A stretch of 64,000 bases of DNA from Elusimicrobiota bacterium (GTDB lineage: Bacteria; Elusimicrobiota; Elusimicrobia; UBA1565), in assembly GCA_016212885.1 (NCBI GenBank), contig JACRDO010000121.1:1-64000 (forward strand). The letters are read 5' to 3'. The notes beneath the pieces were generated by a model, which did no database searches, was not told the origin of the DNA, and saw only the letters and a list, made by a program, of their open reading frames with translations. The position numbers and the translations under genes were made by a program. Positions 28,802 to 39,496 of this stretch are shown one piece after another (position 1 is the stretch's first letter; every line of letters begins with the position of its first letter).

Positions 28802-31156
28802 GTGGGCGACGACCTGACAGCGGCCCTTCTTAAGTGCGACGTGGCGGATTCGACCCGCTTGTCCGGGGAATGCCTGCCCTTGGTGCGCGACGCGGTGGAA
28901 GCGGCGGTTACGGGATACGGCGTCGAAGTCGGGTTCCCCAGGTGGGAGGGAGACGGGGCGTCCGCCTTTTTCCTGGGCCAGGACGCGGCGGCGCGGGCGG
29001 TGCGCGCAGGTCTCGACGCGGTAGAGCGCGTGCGCCTCATCCCCGGATACGAAGTCCGCCTGAGGGTCGCGATCGGCGTTGGCGGGGTTCAAAAGGGCTC
29101 GGACCTGACCAAGGTTTCGCCGCAGGACTTCAACATCGCGGGACATCTGGCCGCAGGCGACGTGTGTCCGCCGTCCGCCGTCTGCGTGAGCGAAGACGTC
29201 TATTTTTCCCTTCTAGCCGACTCGCCGGGCCTCGCCGGGCGGTTCGCCTATCTTGGAACGACTGAGCGCGGCGGAGCCGCGGCGTTCGTGTCGCCGCCGG
29301 GCAAACGGCCGGCCAAACCCGGCGGCCTTCGAAGCGGGGCTTGCGACGTTTACTCGGCCGCGCTGGAACTCCGCCGCCATTACACGCGCCCCCCTTTCTC
29401 TCTTCTGAGGTTCTACGCCTTGCCACAATTCAATTTCATCGGTTCGCTCGATCTCATAAGCGTCTTCACCCCTTTGAACGTCCGCCGGGGCCGCGCCGAC
29501 ATCAGGCCTCAGACTGCGCCTTCAGGCAGGGAAAAGGGATTCTTCCCGGACAAGCCGGAGCAGGCGCCTGCCGAGCCTTTCAGCGAGGCTTTCAAAAGGC
29601 ACCGGGTCCTCGTGCTCCTGGGCGAGCCGGGCTCGGGCAAGACGACTCTGCTGAGATATCTGGCCATCGCCTCATCCGGGGGCCGCAGTATCCTCCGAAG
29701 GAAAATCGGAGCCGCGGAGAGGCTTCTGCCGGTTCATGCCTGTGCCGCAGACTTGCTCAAGGCGAAGAGACAACACCATGAAGACGGCCCGTGCCGAACC
29801 TTCGCCCGCCTGCTAGCGCCTAAAACCGGCCAGGAAGTGGGGATGCTGGCCAATGCCATAGAAGAAAGAGCCAAAGCAGGCGAAGCGCTTTTTCTTATTG
29901 ACGGGCTCGACGAGTTGGCCGAGGCTTCGGACCGGCTTGATGCCGCGCAGATGGTCGAAGATCTCGCCGGCCTCTTTGGGAAGTCCAGGATTGTCGCTGC
30001 TTGCCGCCCTAGAGGCTATCCAGGCTTGAAGCTTCCTGCCGGCGAGGAGTATGTCCTCGATCCATTAAGCCGGGAGCAGGCGCGGGACCTCACCCGCGCG
30101 TTTTATACCGAGTTCTATCTTTCGCAGAAATACGATGAATCCGCGGCCAAACGGGAAGGCGCGGAAAAAGGCGGGAAGCTGGCCGAGGCCCTTAAGGAGC
30201 GCCGGACACTCGCCCCTTTCACCCAAAACCCGCTTCTACTGTCTTTGGCCGCGCTCGTCCACGTGCAGCTCGGGGAACTGCCGAAATACAGGGTGAGGCT
30301 CTACGACGTGGCTGTCCAGACCTTGGTGGAGGCATGGGCGAAAGCGCGCCGCCAAGCCGGCGAGGCCGGCCCGGTGCGCAGCGTGGACTACGATACCGAA
30401 GGCCGGGCGGTCCTCTCCGCGCTGGCTCTGCACATGCACCAAGACCGGCCTGGCGGAGTCATGGCTGAAGCGGACCTGCGCAAGTTTGTGGCGGAGCACC
30501 TTCCCGGCAAGAAGCGCGGCAAAGACCCGCTCGGGGATCAAAGCCGCGCCAAGGATTTTCTTGCCAGGCTGGGGGAGGCCGGCTCGATACTCGTTGAACG
30601 CAGCGCCGGCCAATGGGCCTTCATGCACCAGACTTTCCAGGAGTACCTGGCTGCGAAATGCCTGGTCGCGAAAGATGCGCAAGATAGTCTTCTTGAGTGT
30701 CTCTATGAGCCCAGGTGGGAGGAGGTCGTCAAGTTCACGGCAGGAGAATTGGGCGTGGTCCAGGGACGGGCCGAAGAGGCGGCGAGGTTCATAGGCAAAA
30801 TCCTGGAAGGGAAAAAGGATCATCCGGCAAAGGAGCTAGGAATACACGTGCTGTTGGCGGCGCAATGCATGGCTGACACGGTCATTGAGGACCCTGACTT
30901 GGAAGACAAGATCATTTCTTCTCTACGAGATTTGCTTTCCCATGGCCGGGCGCCATGGTCCGAAGTTGAAAAGACTTTGCGCCACCTAAGAGGTACTCAG
31001 CCAGGAGACTCCCTCGCTGAATGGATCAGCAAAGCCGAGCTCTTCTACGGCCAGAATCAGGCTCTTAGAGCTCTAGGGAGGCAAGACCTAATCATTCCGG
31101 ATATTCTCAAAACTCTTCGGGAAGACGAAGACGGCACTGCACGCGGCGATGCTTAA
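28802..31156 (+). CDS. NACHT NTPase with N-terminal divergent class III nucleotidyl-cyclase-like domain
   Basis: LLKCDVADSTRLSG, RWEGDGASAFF, RVAIGVGGV, DFNIAGHLAA; NACHT Walker A GEPGSGKTTLLRYLA, Walker B ALFLIDGLDELAEAS; GTG 28802 seven bases after upstream stop. Confidence 0.8.
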   Translation: MGDDLTAALLKCDVADSTRLSGECLPLVRDAVEAAVTGYGVEVGFPRWEGDGASAFFLGQDAAARAVRAGLDAVERVRLIPGYEVRLRVAIGVGGVQKGSDLTKVSPQDFNIAGHLAAGDVCPPSAVCVSEDVYFSLLADSPGLAGRFAYLGTTERGGAAAFVSPPGKRPAKPGGLRSGACDVYSAALELRRHYTRPPFSLLRFYALPQFNFIGSLDLISVFTPLNVRRGRADIRPQTAPSGREKGFFPDKPEQAPAEPFSEAFKRHRVLVLLGEPGSGKTTLLRYLAIASSGGRSILRRKIGAAERLLPVHACAADLLKAKRQHHEDGPCRTFARLLAPKTGQEVGMLANAIEERAKAGEALFLIDGLDELAEASDRLDAAQMVEDLAGLFGKSRIVAACRPRGYPGLKLPAGEEYVLDPLSREQARDLTRAFYTEFYLSQKYDESAAKREGAEKGGKLAEALKERRTLAPFTQNPLLLSLAALVHVQLGELPKYRVRLYDVAVQTLVEAWAKARRQAGEAGPVRSVDYDTEGRAVLSALALHMHQDRPGGVMAEADLRKFVAEHLPGKKRGKDPLGDQSRAKDFLARLGEAGSILVERSAGQWAFMHQTFQEYLAAKCLVAKDAQDSLLECLYEPRWEEVVKFTAGELGVVQGRAEEAARFIGKILEGKKDHPAKELGIHVLLAAQCMADTVIEDPDLEDKIISSLRDLLSHGRAPWSEVEKTLRHLRGTQPGDSLAEWISKAELFYGQNQALRALGRQDLIIPDILKTLREDEDGTARGDA

Positions 31157-31159
31157 GCT

Positions 31160-32995
<1,836 letters not shown>

Positions 32996-33032
32996 GGCAA
33001 GGGGGAGATCGCTGTCCGTGCGGCGGACGGGG

Positions 33033-33743
33033 CTATCTCTTCCGCGACCGCCGGGCCGGCTTGGGAGGAGTGAGAAGAGGGATGAGCGGGGAAAGGTCCG
33101 CGAACACGTGGTTCGGCCTGGCGCCGGCGAAAGGCTTGCTGCCGTTGCGGTTGATCCACGCGCAGGCGAGCCCCAGGGTCTTGGCCGGGATGATGTCGTG
33201 CATCAGGCTCGCGGCGACGTGCAGGACCCGGCCCTTGGGGACGCGGGTGGCGGCGAGGATGCGCTCCCAGTGCCTGGTGCGGGGCTTGTAGGAGCGGACC
33301 TGCTCGGAGGTCACGAGCCGGTCGAAGCGGACCCCGATGCGAGAGATGGATCTCTTCAGAAGCAGGTCATCGACGTTCGAGAGCACGGCCAGCCGGTAGC
33401 CCGAGCGCCTTAGGGCCTTCAGAACCCGGGCGGTCTCGGGGAAGGGCTTCCACCGCGGGAGCGAGCGGCTCAGGATGGACGCCTGCTTGGAGTTCAGGCG
33501 CTCCCCCTGCTCCTCGAAGAGAAGCTTCATGGCGAGCGCCTGCACCTCGCGGTACTTCTTGAAGCCGCCCTGCTCGACGGCCATCTCGACCTGGATGTAG
33601 CGGTCCGCGAGCTTCGCGGGGTCCAGGCGCAGGCCGCACGCGGCGCCCGTCTTCTCGATGGCGGAGCGGATGCCCGCGCTCCAGTCGATGAGGGTGCCGT
33701 AGCAGTCGAAGGTGATGAGGTCGTAAGGCAGGTGGTTGGTCAT
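33033..33743 (-). CDS. HAD-superfamily hydrolase (haloacid dehalogenase type II-like)
   Basis: YDLITFDCYGTLIDWSAGIRSAI; LAVLSNVDD; KPRTRHWERIL. Confidence 0.85.
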   Translation of the reverse strand: MTNHLPYDLITFDCYGTLIDWSAGIRSAIEKTGAACGLRLDPAKLADRYIQVEMAVEQGGFKKYREVQALAMKLLFEEQGERLNSKQASILSRSLPRWKPFPETARVLKALRRSGYRLAVLSNVDDLLLKRSISRIGVRFDRLVTSEQVRSYKPRTRHWERILAATRVPKGRVLHVAASLMHDIIPAKTLGLACAWINRNGSKPFAGARPNHVFADLSPLIPLLTPPKPARRSRKR

Positions 33744-33864
33744 GCTCGGCGCGAAAAGAACAGTATACAAAAAACCGGCGGTTGCGACTTGATTCGCGGG
33801 GCGTTGGAGGAATACGAAGAGGCCTTCCTGGTCCGAGTGGCGGATGGACGCGCCAAGTCCTTAG

Positions 33865-34887
33865 TTATTTATCCGGCACGAGCGGGAAAAGGACGATGTC
33901 CCGCTTCAGGGCGGAATTCCACGGCAGGTTCTTCGGGGTGGTCGCGCGCATGCCCGCGCGCTTCTTCAAGGACTGCTTCCGATATGACCCCTCGATGTCG
34001 TCGAAATAATCTTCGACGTAGTCCGGATGGTCCGTGATCAGGCGGTAGACCCCGGTCTTCAACCCAGGCACGCGGAGCTTGAAGCGGCCATCGTTGCCGC
34101 TCTTGGTCTGATGGTTCCCCTCTTCCGAGTAGAAGGTCATCTCCACTCCGGGGACCGGCTTCAGGGTCAGCATGTCGTAGATTTGCCCCTCGAAATCCCA
34201 CGGGGCGATCGGCGCATCGGCCGGCGCAGGGGTCTTGGGCTTGACCGGTTCGGAGGGCTTCGTCACCTCGCCCTCGTCGACTTTGGGCTCTTGGGCAACG
34301 AGCTTGGCCGGGGCCTGCGGCTGGGCCGGAGGCGGCGCCGGCCTCATCCGAATGTAGGCGTACACGCCGCCGCCGATGACGGCAGCCGCGACGAGCCAGA
34401 GCAGCACTCCGGATTTCCCGGGGGCCTGGATCGGCTCGATCTCCGTCGGCAAAAAGTCGGGTTGAGTCTTCGCGTCGCCCGAGGCTGAGGGCGGCTCCGG
34501 GGTCGGCGGCTGCCAGGGAGTGGCCTGTACGCCGGCTTGCGCGGGCTTGGGTTCGGCGGATGCGCTCGCCGCCGCGGCCGGGCTTGCAGGCGCGGGGGCC
34601 GGGGCGGCTGGAAGGGGATTGTCGGGAGAGAATGGAGGGGGCGCGCTTTCAGGGGGCGGCTCGACCCAGCCCGTGGGCTGGCCCGCGGCTCGGGCTTCCT
34701 GCGCAGGCGCCCGGGCCGCGAGCTTCTCGCCCTCGGAAAGAAGGGACATCCCGACCATGCTTGGGGCATCGGGCGGCTTGCTCGGGGCCTTGGCTTCAAG
34801 GACCCCTTTGCCCTTCAAGACGCACATGCAGAACGGGCAGATTCCGCTGTCGTCAGCGATCGAGAATTGGCAGTTTGGGCAGTCCAC
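33865..34887 (-). CDS. Zinc-ribbon, Pro/Ala-rich single-TM protein with C-terminal carboxypeptidase-regulatory-like domain
   Basis: MDCPNCQFSIADDSGICPFCMCVL; TM VLLWLVAAAVIGGGVYAYI; EGQIYDMLTLKPVPGVEMTFYSEEGNHQTKSGNDGRFKLRVPGL. Confidence 0.7.
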   Translation of the reverse strand: MDCPNCQFSIADDSGICPFCMCVLKGKGVLEAKAPSKPPDAPSMVGMSLLSEGEKLAARAPAQEARAAGQPTGWVEPPPESAPPPFSPDNPLPAAPAPAPASPAAAASASAEPKPAQAGVQATPWQPPTPEPPSASGDAKTQPDFLPTEIEPIQAPGKSGVLLWLVAAAVIGGGVYAYIRMRPAPPPAQPQAPAKLVAQEPKVDEGEVTKPSEPVKPKTPAPADAPIAPWDFEGQIYDMLTLKPVPGVEMTFYSEEGNHQTKSGNDGRFKLRVPGLKTGVYRLITDHPDYVEDYFDDIEGSYRKQSLKKRAGMRATTPKNLPWNSALKRDIVLFPLVPDK

Positions 34888-34889
34888 CG

Positions 34890-35792
34890 CTATACGGCTA
34901 AGGCGGCCAGCCGTTCCTCGAGGCGGATATGGGCGTCGTCCCCCTCGTTATCGAGCAGAAAGTACTTGCTGGCCTTGGTGGAGATGAGGACGAGGCAGTT
35001 GGCGGCGAGACCTGCGCGCTGGTACGCCGCCAGCTTGTGGTGGCCGTCGAGAACGAAGCCCGCGAAGAACGAATGCATCGTCTTGGACCGCCGCGTGGTG
35101 ATGGATTCGGGGATCGGCCGCTGGATGAGACCGAGCAGGAAGACCCGCGGCCTGTCCCCGTTCTGGATCATCTGCTGGTAGAGCCGGATGTTCTCCTGCT
35201 TGAGCCGGTTCGCCGGCACGAGCGGGATGACGAACTCGTGCAGCTTCTCGAGGGTGTCGTCGTGGCGGAAAATCCGGGGCGACTTGCCCTCGTAATGCTC
35301 CCAATCGGACAGGAGGTCCTCCGCGGCGGGATCCTCGATGTCCCAGATTTCCTGGAACTCGCTGTTGTGAAAGTAGGAGGATTCATCGTCGGCCTGGTAG
35401 GGGCCGGTCAGAGTGACCGTCGTGTTCATCAGGTAGTATTCGCCCTTCTCCATGATGTCGAGCATCGGGAGAAGCTCGCGCACCATCTCGGCGTCGATCG
35501 GGCGGGGAAGCGCGATCGTCTTGGGCAGGTTGAAGAGCTTCTTATGCGGGGCGGGCCTGGGATCGCGCAGGCATTTGAACCAGAAGTGGCAGGTGTCGCA
35601 GTCGTTGCCGATCTCGAAGCGGCGGGCCCCGTTGATCTCGAGGTAGAGCGAGTTGGCCTGGGCGTGCTTCTTGACCACGCCGATGCGCACGGCGCCCTTG
35701 GATTGGCTGAGCTTGATCTTCCAAAGGCGGTCGCGGACCTCCGCCGGCTCGAGAACGGTCTGCAGCGGTTCGGATTTCACCGTGTTCTCCAA
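34890..35792 (-). CDS. ParB-like/sulfiredoxin-like fold hypothetical protein with Cys motif CDTCHFWFKC
   Basis: DGHHKLAAYQRAGLAANCLVLIS; CDTCHFWFKC; coupled to downstream gene. Confidence 0.5.
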   Translation of the reverse strand: MENTVKSEPLQTVLEPAEVRDRLWKIKLSQSKGAVRIGVVKKHAQANSLYLEINGARRFEIGNDCDTCHFWFKCLRDPRPAPHKKLFNLPKTIALPRPIDAEMVRELLPMLDIMEKGEYYLMNTTVTLTGPYQADDESSYFHNSEFQEIWDIEDPAAEDLLSDWEHYEGKSPRIFRHDDTLEKLHEFVIPLVPANRLKQENIRLYQQMIQNGDRPRVFLLGLIQRPIPESITTRRSKTMHSFFAGFVLDGHHKLAAYQRAGLAANCLVLISTKASKYFLLDNEGDDAHIRLEERLAALAV

Positions 35793-35867
35793 GGGAATTG
35801 TAGTCCATTAATCCAGTGGCCGCAAGTGTGTTAACACTTTCGCCATCGGTCCGTAACAGAGCGGTTA

Positions 35868-35907
35868 TTGAATATTGTACGATTAGAATGTATAAACATT
35901 AATCGTA
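35868..35907 (+). promoter_or_regulatory. Promoter TTGAAT-N17-TATAAA overlapped by inverted repeat TACGATTA...TAATCGTA
   Basis: -35 at 35868-35873, -10 at 35891-35896; arms 35878-35885 and 35900-35907. Confidence 0.6.
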
Positions 35908-36956
35908 TGAGGGCCTCGACCCTTTCCCTGGCTCTGCGCCCCTCGGCCGCCTCGCGCCTGCTCCCCATGCCGGCTCTGCGCTTGGCGCGCCTGCTCAAGA
36001 CGCCGGAACCGGAATATGGGCGGCTGATCCGCGCCATCGAGGATGACCCCTTGTTCGTCCGGCTCAGCCGCTCCCCCCAAGGGATCTTCAGCCGCAGCGC
36101 GCGCCCGGAGCGCTTCTGCTGGAGCCTCTTGGAGGCTGGAAGGCTCCCGCAGTCCTCTGCCGCGCTCGAGGGCCTGCTCCCGGACGGGGACCCCGCCTTC
36201 TTCGAGCGCCTGCGCGCTCTCGGCAGGGAAAGGTTCTCGCGCTATTTCCTCGGAGAGCGGGACTTCGACCCGGACGCCGCGGCCCGCGCGCTCGGCCTAT
36301 GCGCGGAGGAAGTCCTGAGGATCCGCGCCTACGTGGACAGCTTCCTCGCCCGGGCGCAGGCCGCGCCGCCCTGCGGCCCGGCCCCGGCCCCTGCGCCGCG
36401 CCCGGCCGTCGTGGCCTTTATCGAAAGGGACGGGGACAAGATCGAGGCCCGCTATCTGAGCGCCCACTACGCCCGCGGCCGCTACCGCATCGACTATGAG
36501 AAGCTCTCGGCGTCGAAGCGTTCGGGCGTCTTCTCCCATGCGGAGTCCCGGCGGCTCATGGAGCTCGTGCGCGCGATGGAGGCGGTCAACGGAAAGATCA
36601 CGGCCCTCGACGCGGCGCTCGCGGCCGCGGTATCGGGGCAGAGGGAGTTCCTCCTCTCCGGGGACCGCCGCGACTTGAGGCCACTCTCCCAGAGGGAAGC
36701 CGCGGCGCAGGCCCGGACATCCGCCAGCGCCTTCTGCCGGGCCCTGTCCGCAAGGAGCGTCCTCGCGCCGTGGGGCGCCGAGCTGGCCCTCGCCGCCTTC
36801 TTCCCTTCGCGCCGCGAATGGCTGGGCCGCCTCGTGGCCGAGATCGCGGGCCAGGGAGACTTCAGCGACGAGGACATCCGGGGCCGCCTGGCGCAGCGCG
36901 GCCTGCGCGTCTCGCGCCGCCTCGTCAACCTCCGCCGCAGGGAATTCGCCCCATGA
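35907..36956 (+). CDS. Divergent sigma-54 (RpoN)-like factor
   Basis: Region I-like LSLALRPSAASRLLPMPALRLARLLKTPEPEYGRLIRAIEDDPLFVRL; core/HTH-like YRIDYEKLSASK...QREFLLSGDRRDLRPLSQREAAAQARTSASAFCRALSARSVLAPWGAELALAAFF; RpoN-box position SRRLVNLRRREFAP. Confidence 0.75.
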   Translation: MRASTLSLALRPSAASRLLPMPALRLARLLKTPEPEYGRLIRAIEDDPLFVRLSRSPQGIFSRSARPERFCWSLLEAGRLPQSSAALEGLLPDGDPAFFERLRALGRERFSRYFLGERDFDPDAAARALGLCAEEVLRIRAYVDSFLARAQAAPPCGPAPAPAPRPAVVAFIERDGDKIEARYLSAHYARGRYRIDYEKLSASKRSGVFSHAESRRLMELVRAMEAVNGKITALDAALAAAVSGQREFLLSGDRRDLRPLSQREAAAQARTSASAFCRALSARSVLAPWGAELALAAFFPSRREWLGRLVAEIAGQGDFSDEDIRGRLAQRGLRVSRRLVNLRRREFAP

Positions 36957-38017
36957 GCGGCGCGCTCGACGAGAAGCTTTTCGCTTGGGCCTTCGAGCAG
37001 TCGGACGCCGCGCTCGTGGGGATCGACGAGAGCCGCGCGGTCCGCACCTGGACGCGCGGGGCCTCGGCCCTGCTGGGGTTCCCGCGGGAGGAGGCGCTCG
37101 GGCGCGCTTTCTCCGAGTTCTTCGCCCATCCGAAGGACTGCGGGCGCCTCCTGGAGGCGGCCTCCGGCGCGCCGGTGCTCAGGAACGTCGAGACCGTCCT
37201 CATGGCCAAGGGGGGCGCGCAGATGCGGGCCTACTTGACGCTGCGCGCGTTCCCAGGGAAGGTCTTCCTCGCGGAGTTCAGTCCGATCGTCGTGGATTTT
37301 GAGGTGGCTCCTGAGCACAAGGCGGTCCGGGAGGCCCTGGTGCGCATGGAGCGCTTCTGCTCCGTGGGCCGCATGACCGCGGCCTTCACCCACCAGATGC
37401 GCACCCCCCTGCACGTCGTCTCGAGCACCGCTGAGTTCGCGCTCGAGTTCCTCTCCCCGAGCGGGAAGCTGAGGGAGTGCCTGGAGATGATTCTGCGCAA
37501 CGCCCATCACGCCACCGAGTCGGTGAAGTCCCTCCTGGATTTCGCGAAAGCCGGCCGGCCCCGCCTCGTGGAGGCCTCTCTCAACGACGCCGTGCGCGCG
37601 GCCGCCCAGCTCATCGAGAAGCTGTGCGCCTCCCGCAGGGTCGAGCTGAAGCTCGAGCTCGGCGAGCCCGCCCCGGCGCTCTTCGACCCGCCGCAGATCC
37701 GCGCCGTGGTGCAGAACGTGCTCGTCAATGCCGCCGACGCCTCGGCCCAGGGCGGCCTCATCGAGGCCCGCACCTCCTCCTCCGCGGAGGGCGGGGCCCA
37801 GCTCGTGGTTCGGGACACCGGGCCGGGGATGACCCCGGAAGTCCTCGCCCGCGCCAGCACGCCCTTCTTCACCACGAAGGAGGACGGAACGGGCCTGGGG
37901 CTCTATCTCTCCAAGCGGGTGCTGGCCGAGCACGGAGCGTCCTTCCACATCGACAGCCTGCCAGGCCGCGGCACGACCGTGACCATCCGCTTCCCTCCGT
38001 CGGCGCGTTCCGCCTGA
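36953..38017 (+). CDS. PAS-containing soluble histidine kinase (NtrB-like)
   Basis: ATGA overlap; H-box GRMTAAFTHQMRTPLHVVSS; N-box LVNAADASAQ; DTGPGM; GTGLGLYLSKRVL. Confidence 0.85.
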   Translation: MSGALDEKLFAWAFEQSDAALVGIDESRAVRTWTRGASALLGFPREEALGRAFSEFFAHPKDCGRLLEAASGAPVLRNVETVLMAKGGAQMRAYLTLRAFPGKVFLAEFSPIVVDFEVAPEHKAVREALVRMERFCSVGRMTAAFTHQMRTPLHVVSSTAEFALEFLSPSGKLRECLEMILRNAHHATESVKSLLDFAKAGRPRLVEASLNDAVRAAAQLIEKLCASRRVELKLELGEPAPALFDPPQIRAVVQNVLVNAADASAQGGLIEARTSSSAEGGAQLVVRDTGPGMTPEVLARASTPFFTTKEDGTGLGLYLSKRVLAEHGASFHIDSLPGRGTTVTIRFPPSARSA

Positions 38018-38024
38018 GGCTAGA

Positions 38025-39413
38025 ATGGCCTTCCTCCTCATCGTAGACGACGACGCGGACCTGCGGACGTCGCTTTCCCGCTACCTCGCGGCCAAGGGCC
38101 ATTCCGTCTCGCAGGCCCCGGACGCGGCCGCGGCGCTGGCCTCGGTCGAGACCCAGCCGGTCGAGCTCGTATTCCTGGACCTGAGCCTGCCGGACGCGGA
38201 CGGCCTGAAGGTCCTCGAAGACATCCGGCGGGCCGAGCCGGGGATCCCGGTCCTGATATTGACCGGGAACACGGAGGTCTCGACCGCTGTCAAAGCCATG
38301 AAGCTCGGGGCGAGCGACTACTTGCTCAAGCCCTTCAGCAACGAGGATCTGTCCGTCCATCTGGAGCGGGCGCTCCGGGAGCGGCAGCTGGAGCGCGAGG
38401 TGGTCCGCCTGCGCGAACGCCTGACGCACCAAGCGGGCGCGGCCCTGCTCTGCGGGAGCCCGGCGATGCGCGCGGTCTATGAAGCCGTGGACCGGGTCGC
38501 GCCCACGGACCTCACCGTCGTGCTGCAGGGAGAATCCGGGTGCGGCAAGGAGGTCGTCGCGCGGCTGCTCCATGAGAAGAGCCCGCGGCGGGAGGGGCCC
38601 TTCCTTGCCGTGGACTCGGGCGCCCTGCCGGAGGCGCTCGTGGAGAGCGAACTGTTCGGCTACGAGAAGGGCGCCTTCACCGGGGCGGACCGCCCGAAGC
38701 TCGGGCAGTTTGAGCTCGCCGCGGGGGGGACGATATTCCTGGACGAGGTGGCGAACCTGCCGCTGGAGGCGCAGGGGAAGCTGCTGCGCGTCCTGCAGGA
38801 GCGGCGCATCCGCCGCCTGGGGGGCAAGAAGGACGTGCCGGTGGACGTGCGCGTCGTCGCGGCCACGAACCGGGACCTGGGCGCCGAGGTGCGGGCCAAG
38901 CGCTTCCGCGAGGACCTCTTCCACCGTTTGGACCAATTCACGCTGAACCTGCCCTCCATGCGTGAGCGCCGTGAGGACATCGAGCCTCTCGCGCGCCATT
39001 TCCTGCGCGAGGCCAACCGCCAGCTGGGCCGCCGGGTGGCGGGCTTCAGCGCGCAGGCCCTCGCCTGCCTGCGCCGCCGCGGCTGGCCCGGCAACGTGCG
39101 GGAGATCCAGAACGTCGTGACGCGCGCCGCTCTTCTCGCCTCTGAGCGCATCGGCGTCGAGCACCTCGCCGCGGAAGGGGGGGGAACTGAAGCTCCCAGG
39201 CGGGAGCCTGTCCGCCGCGTCCCTCCCGCAAGCCTTTCGCTGAAGAAAGCTTCCCGGCGGGCCGCGGGCGAGGCTGAGAAGAAGGTCATCCTTGAAGCCC
39301 TCGCTCTCACCGCGAGCAACAAGGCCCGCGCCGCGCGCCTGCTTGGTATCGACCGCAAATCCCTCTACGCGAAGCTCCGAAAGTACAGGCTCAAGCCTCC
39401 GACAAAACTGTAG
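38025..39413 (+). CDS. Sigma-54-dependent NtrC-family response regulator
   Basis: Receiver LLIVDDDADLR...LDLSLPDADG; AAA+ GESGCGKEVVARLLHEKS; GAFTGA motif; Fis-type HTH ALTASNKARAARLLGIDRKSLYAKLRKY. Confidence 0.95.
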   Translation: MAFLLIVDDDADLRTSLSRYLAAKGHSVSQAPDAAAALASVETQPVELVFLDLSLPDADGLKVLEDIRRAEPGIPVLILTGNTEVSTAVKAMKLGASDYLLKPFSNEDLSVHLERALRERQLEREVVRLRERLTHQAGAALLCGSPAMRAVYEAVDRVAPTDLTVVLQGESGCGKEVVARLLHEKSPRREGPFLAVDSGALPEALVESELFGYEKGAFTGADRPKLGQFELAAGGTIFLDEVANLPLEAQGKLLRVLQERRIRRLGGKKDVPVDVRVVAATNRDLGAEVRAKRFREDLFHRLDQFTLNLPSMRERREDIEPLARHFLREANRQLGRRVAGFSAQALACLRRRGWPGNVREIQNVVTRAALLASERIGVEHLAAEGGGTEAPRREPVRRVPPASLSLKKASRRAAGEAEKKVILEALALTASNKARAARLLGIDRKSLYAKLRKYRLKPPTKL

Positions 39414-39436
39414 AAAACAGTCTACATAAGTGTAGA
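39409..39436 (+). promoter_or_regulatory. Putative enhancer-binding site: TGTAGA-N6-TCTACA-N4-TGTAGA
   Basis: TGTAGA 39409-39414, TCTACA 39421-39426, TGTAGA 39431-39436; ~63-90 bp upstream of the -24 element. Confidence 0.6.
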
Positions 39437-39496
39437 CATTATTCAACACACACGTCTGTATTATTTGATAGATTATTATATTTGCATGTTATTTTG

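Noticed and set aside
33732-34037. Plus-strand ORF with LIRGALEEYEEAFLVRVADGRAKSLVIYPARAGKG
   Set aside because: Looks slightly protein-like, but overlaps the minus-strand zinc-ribbon gene and has no supportable start
36494-39449. Overlapping antisense ORFs of 515 and 526 aa opposite the HK and NtrC-type genes
   Set aside because: Opposite strand has unmistakable HK/AAA+ motifs; antisense products have none
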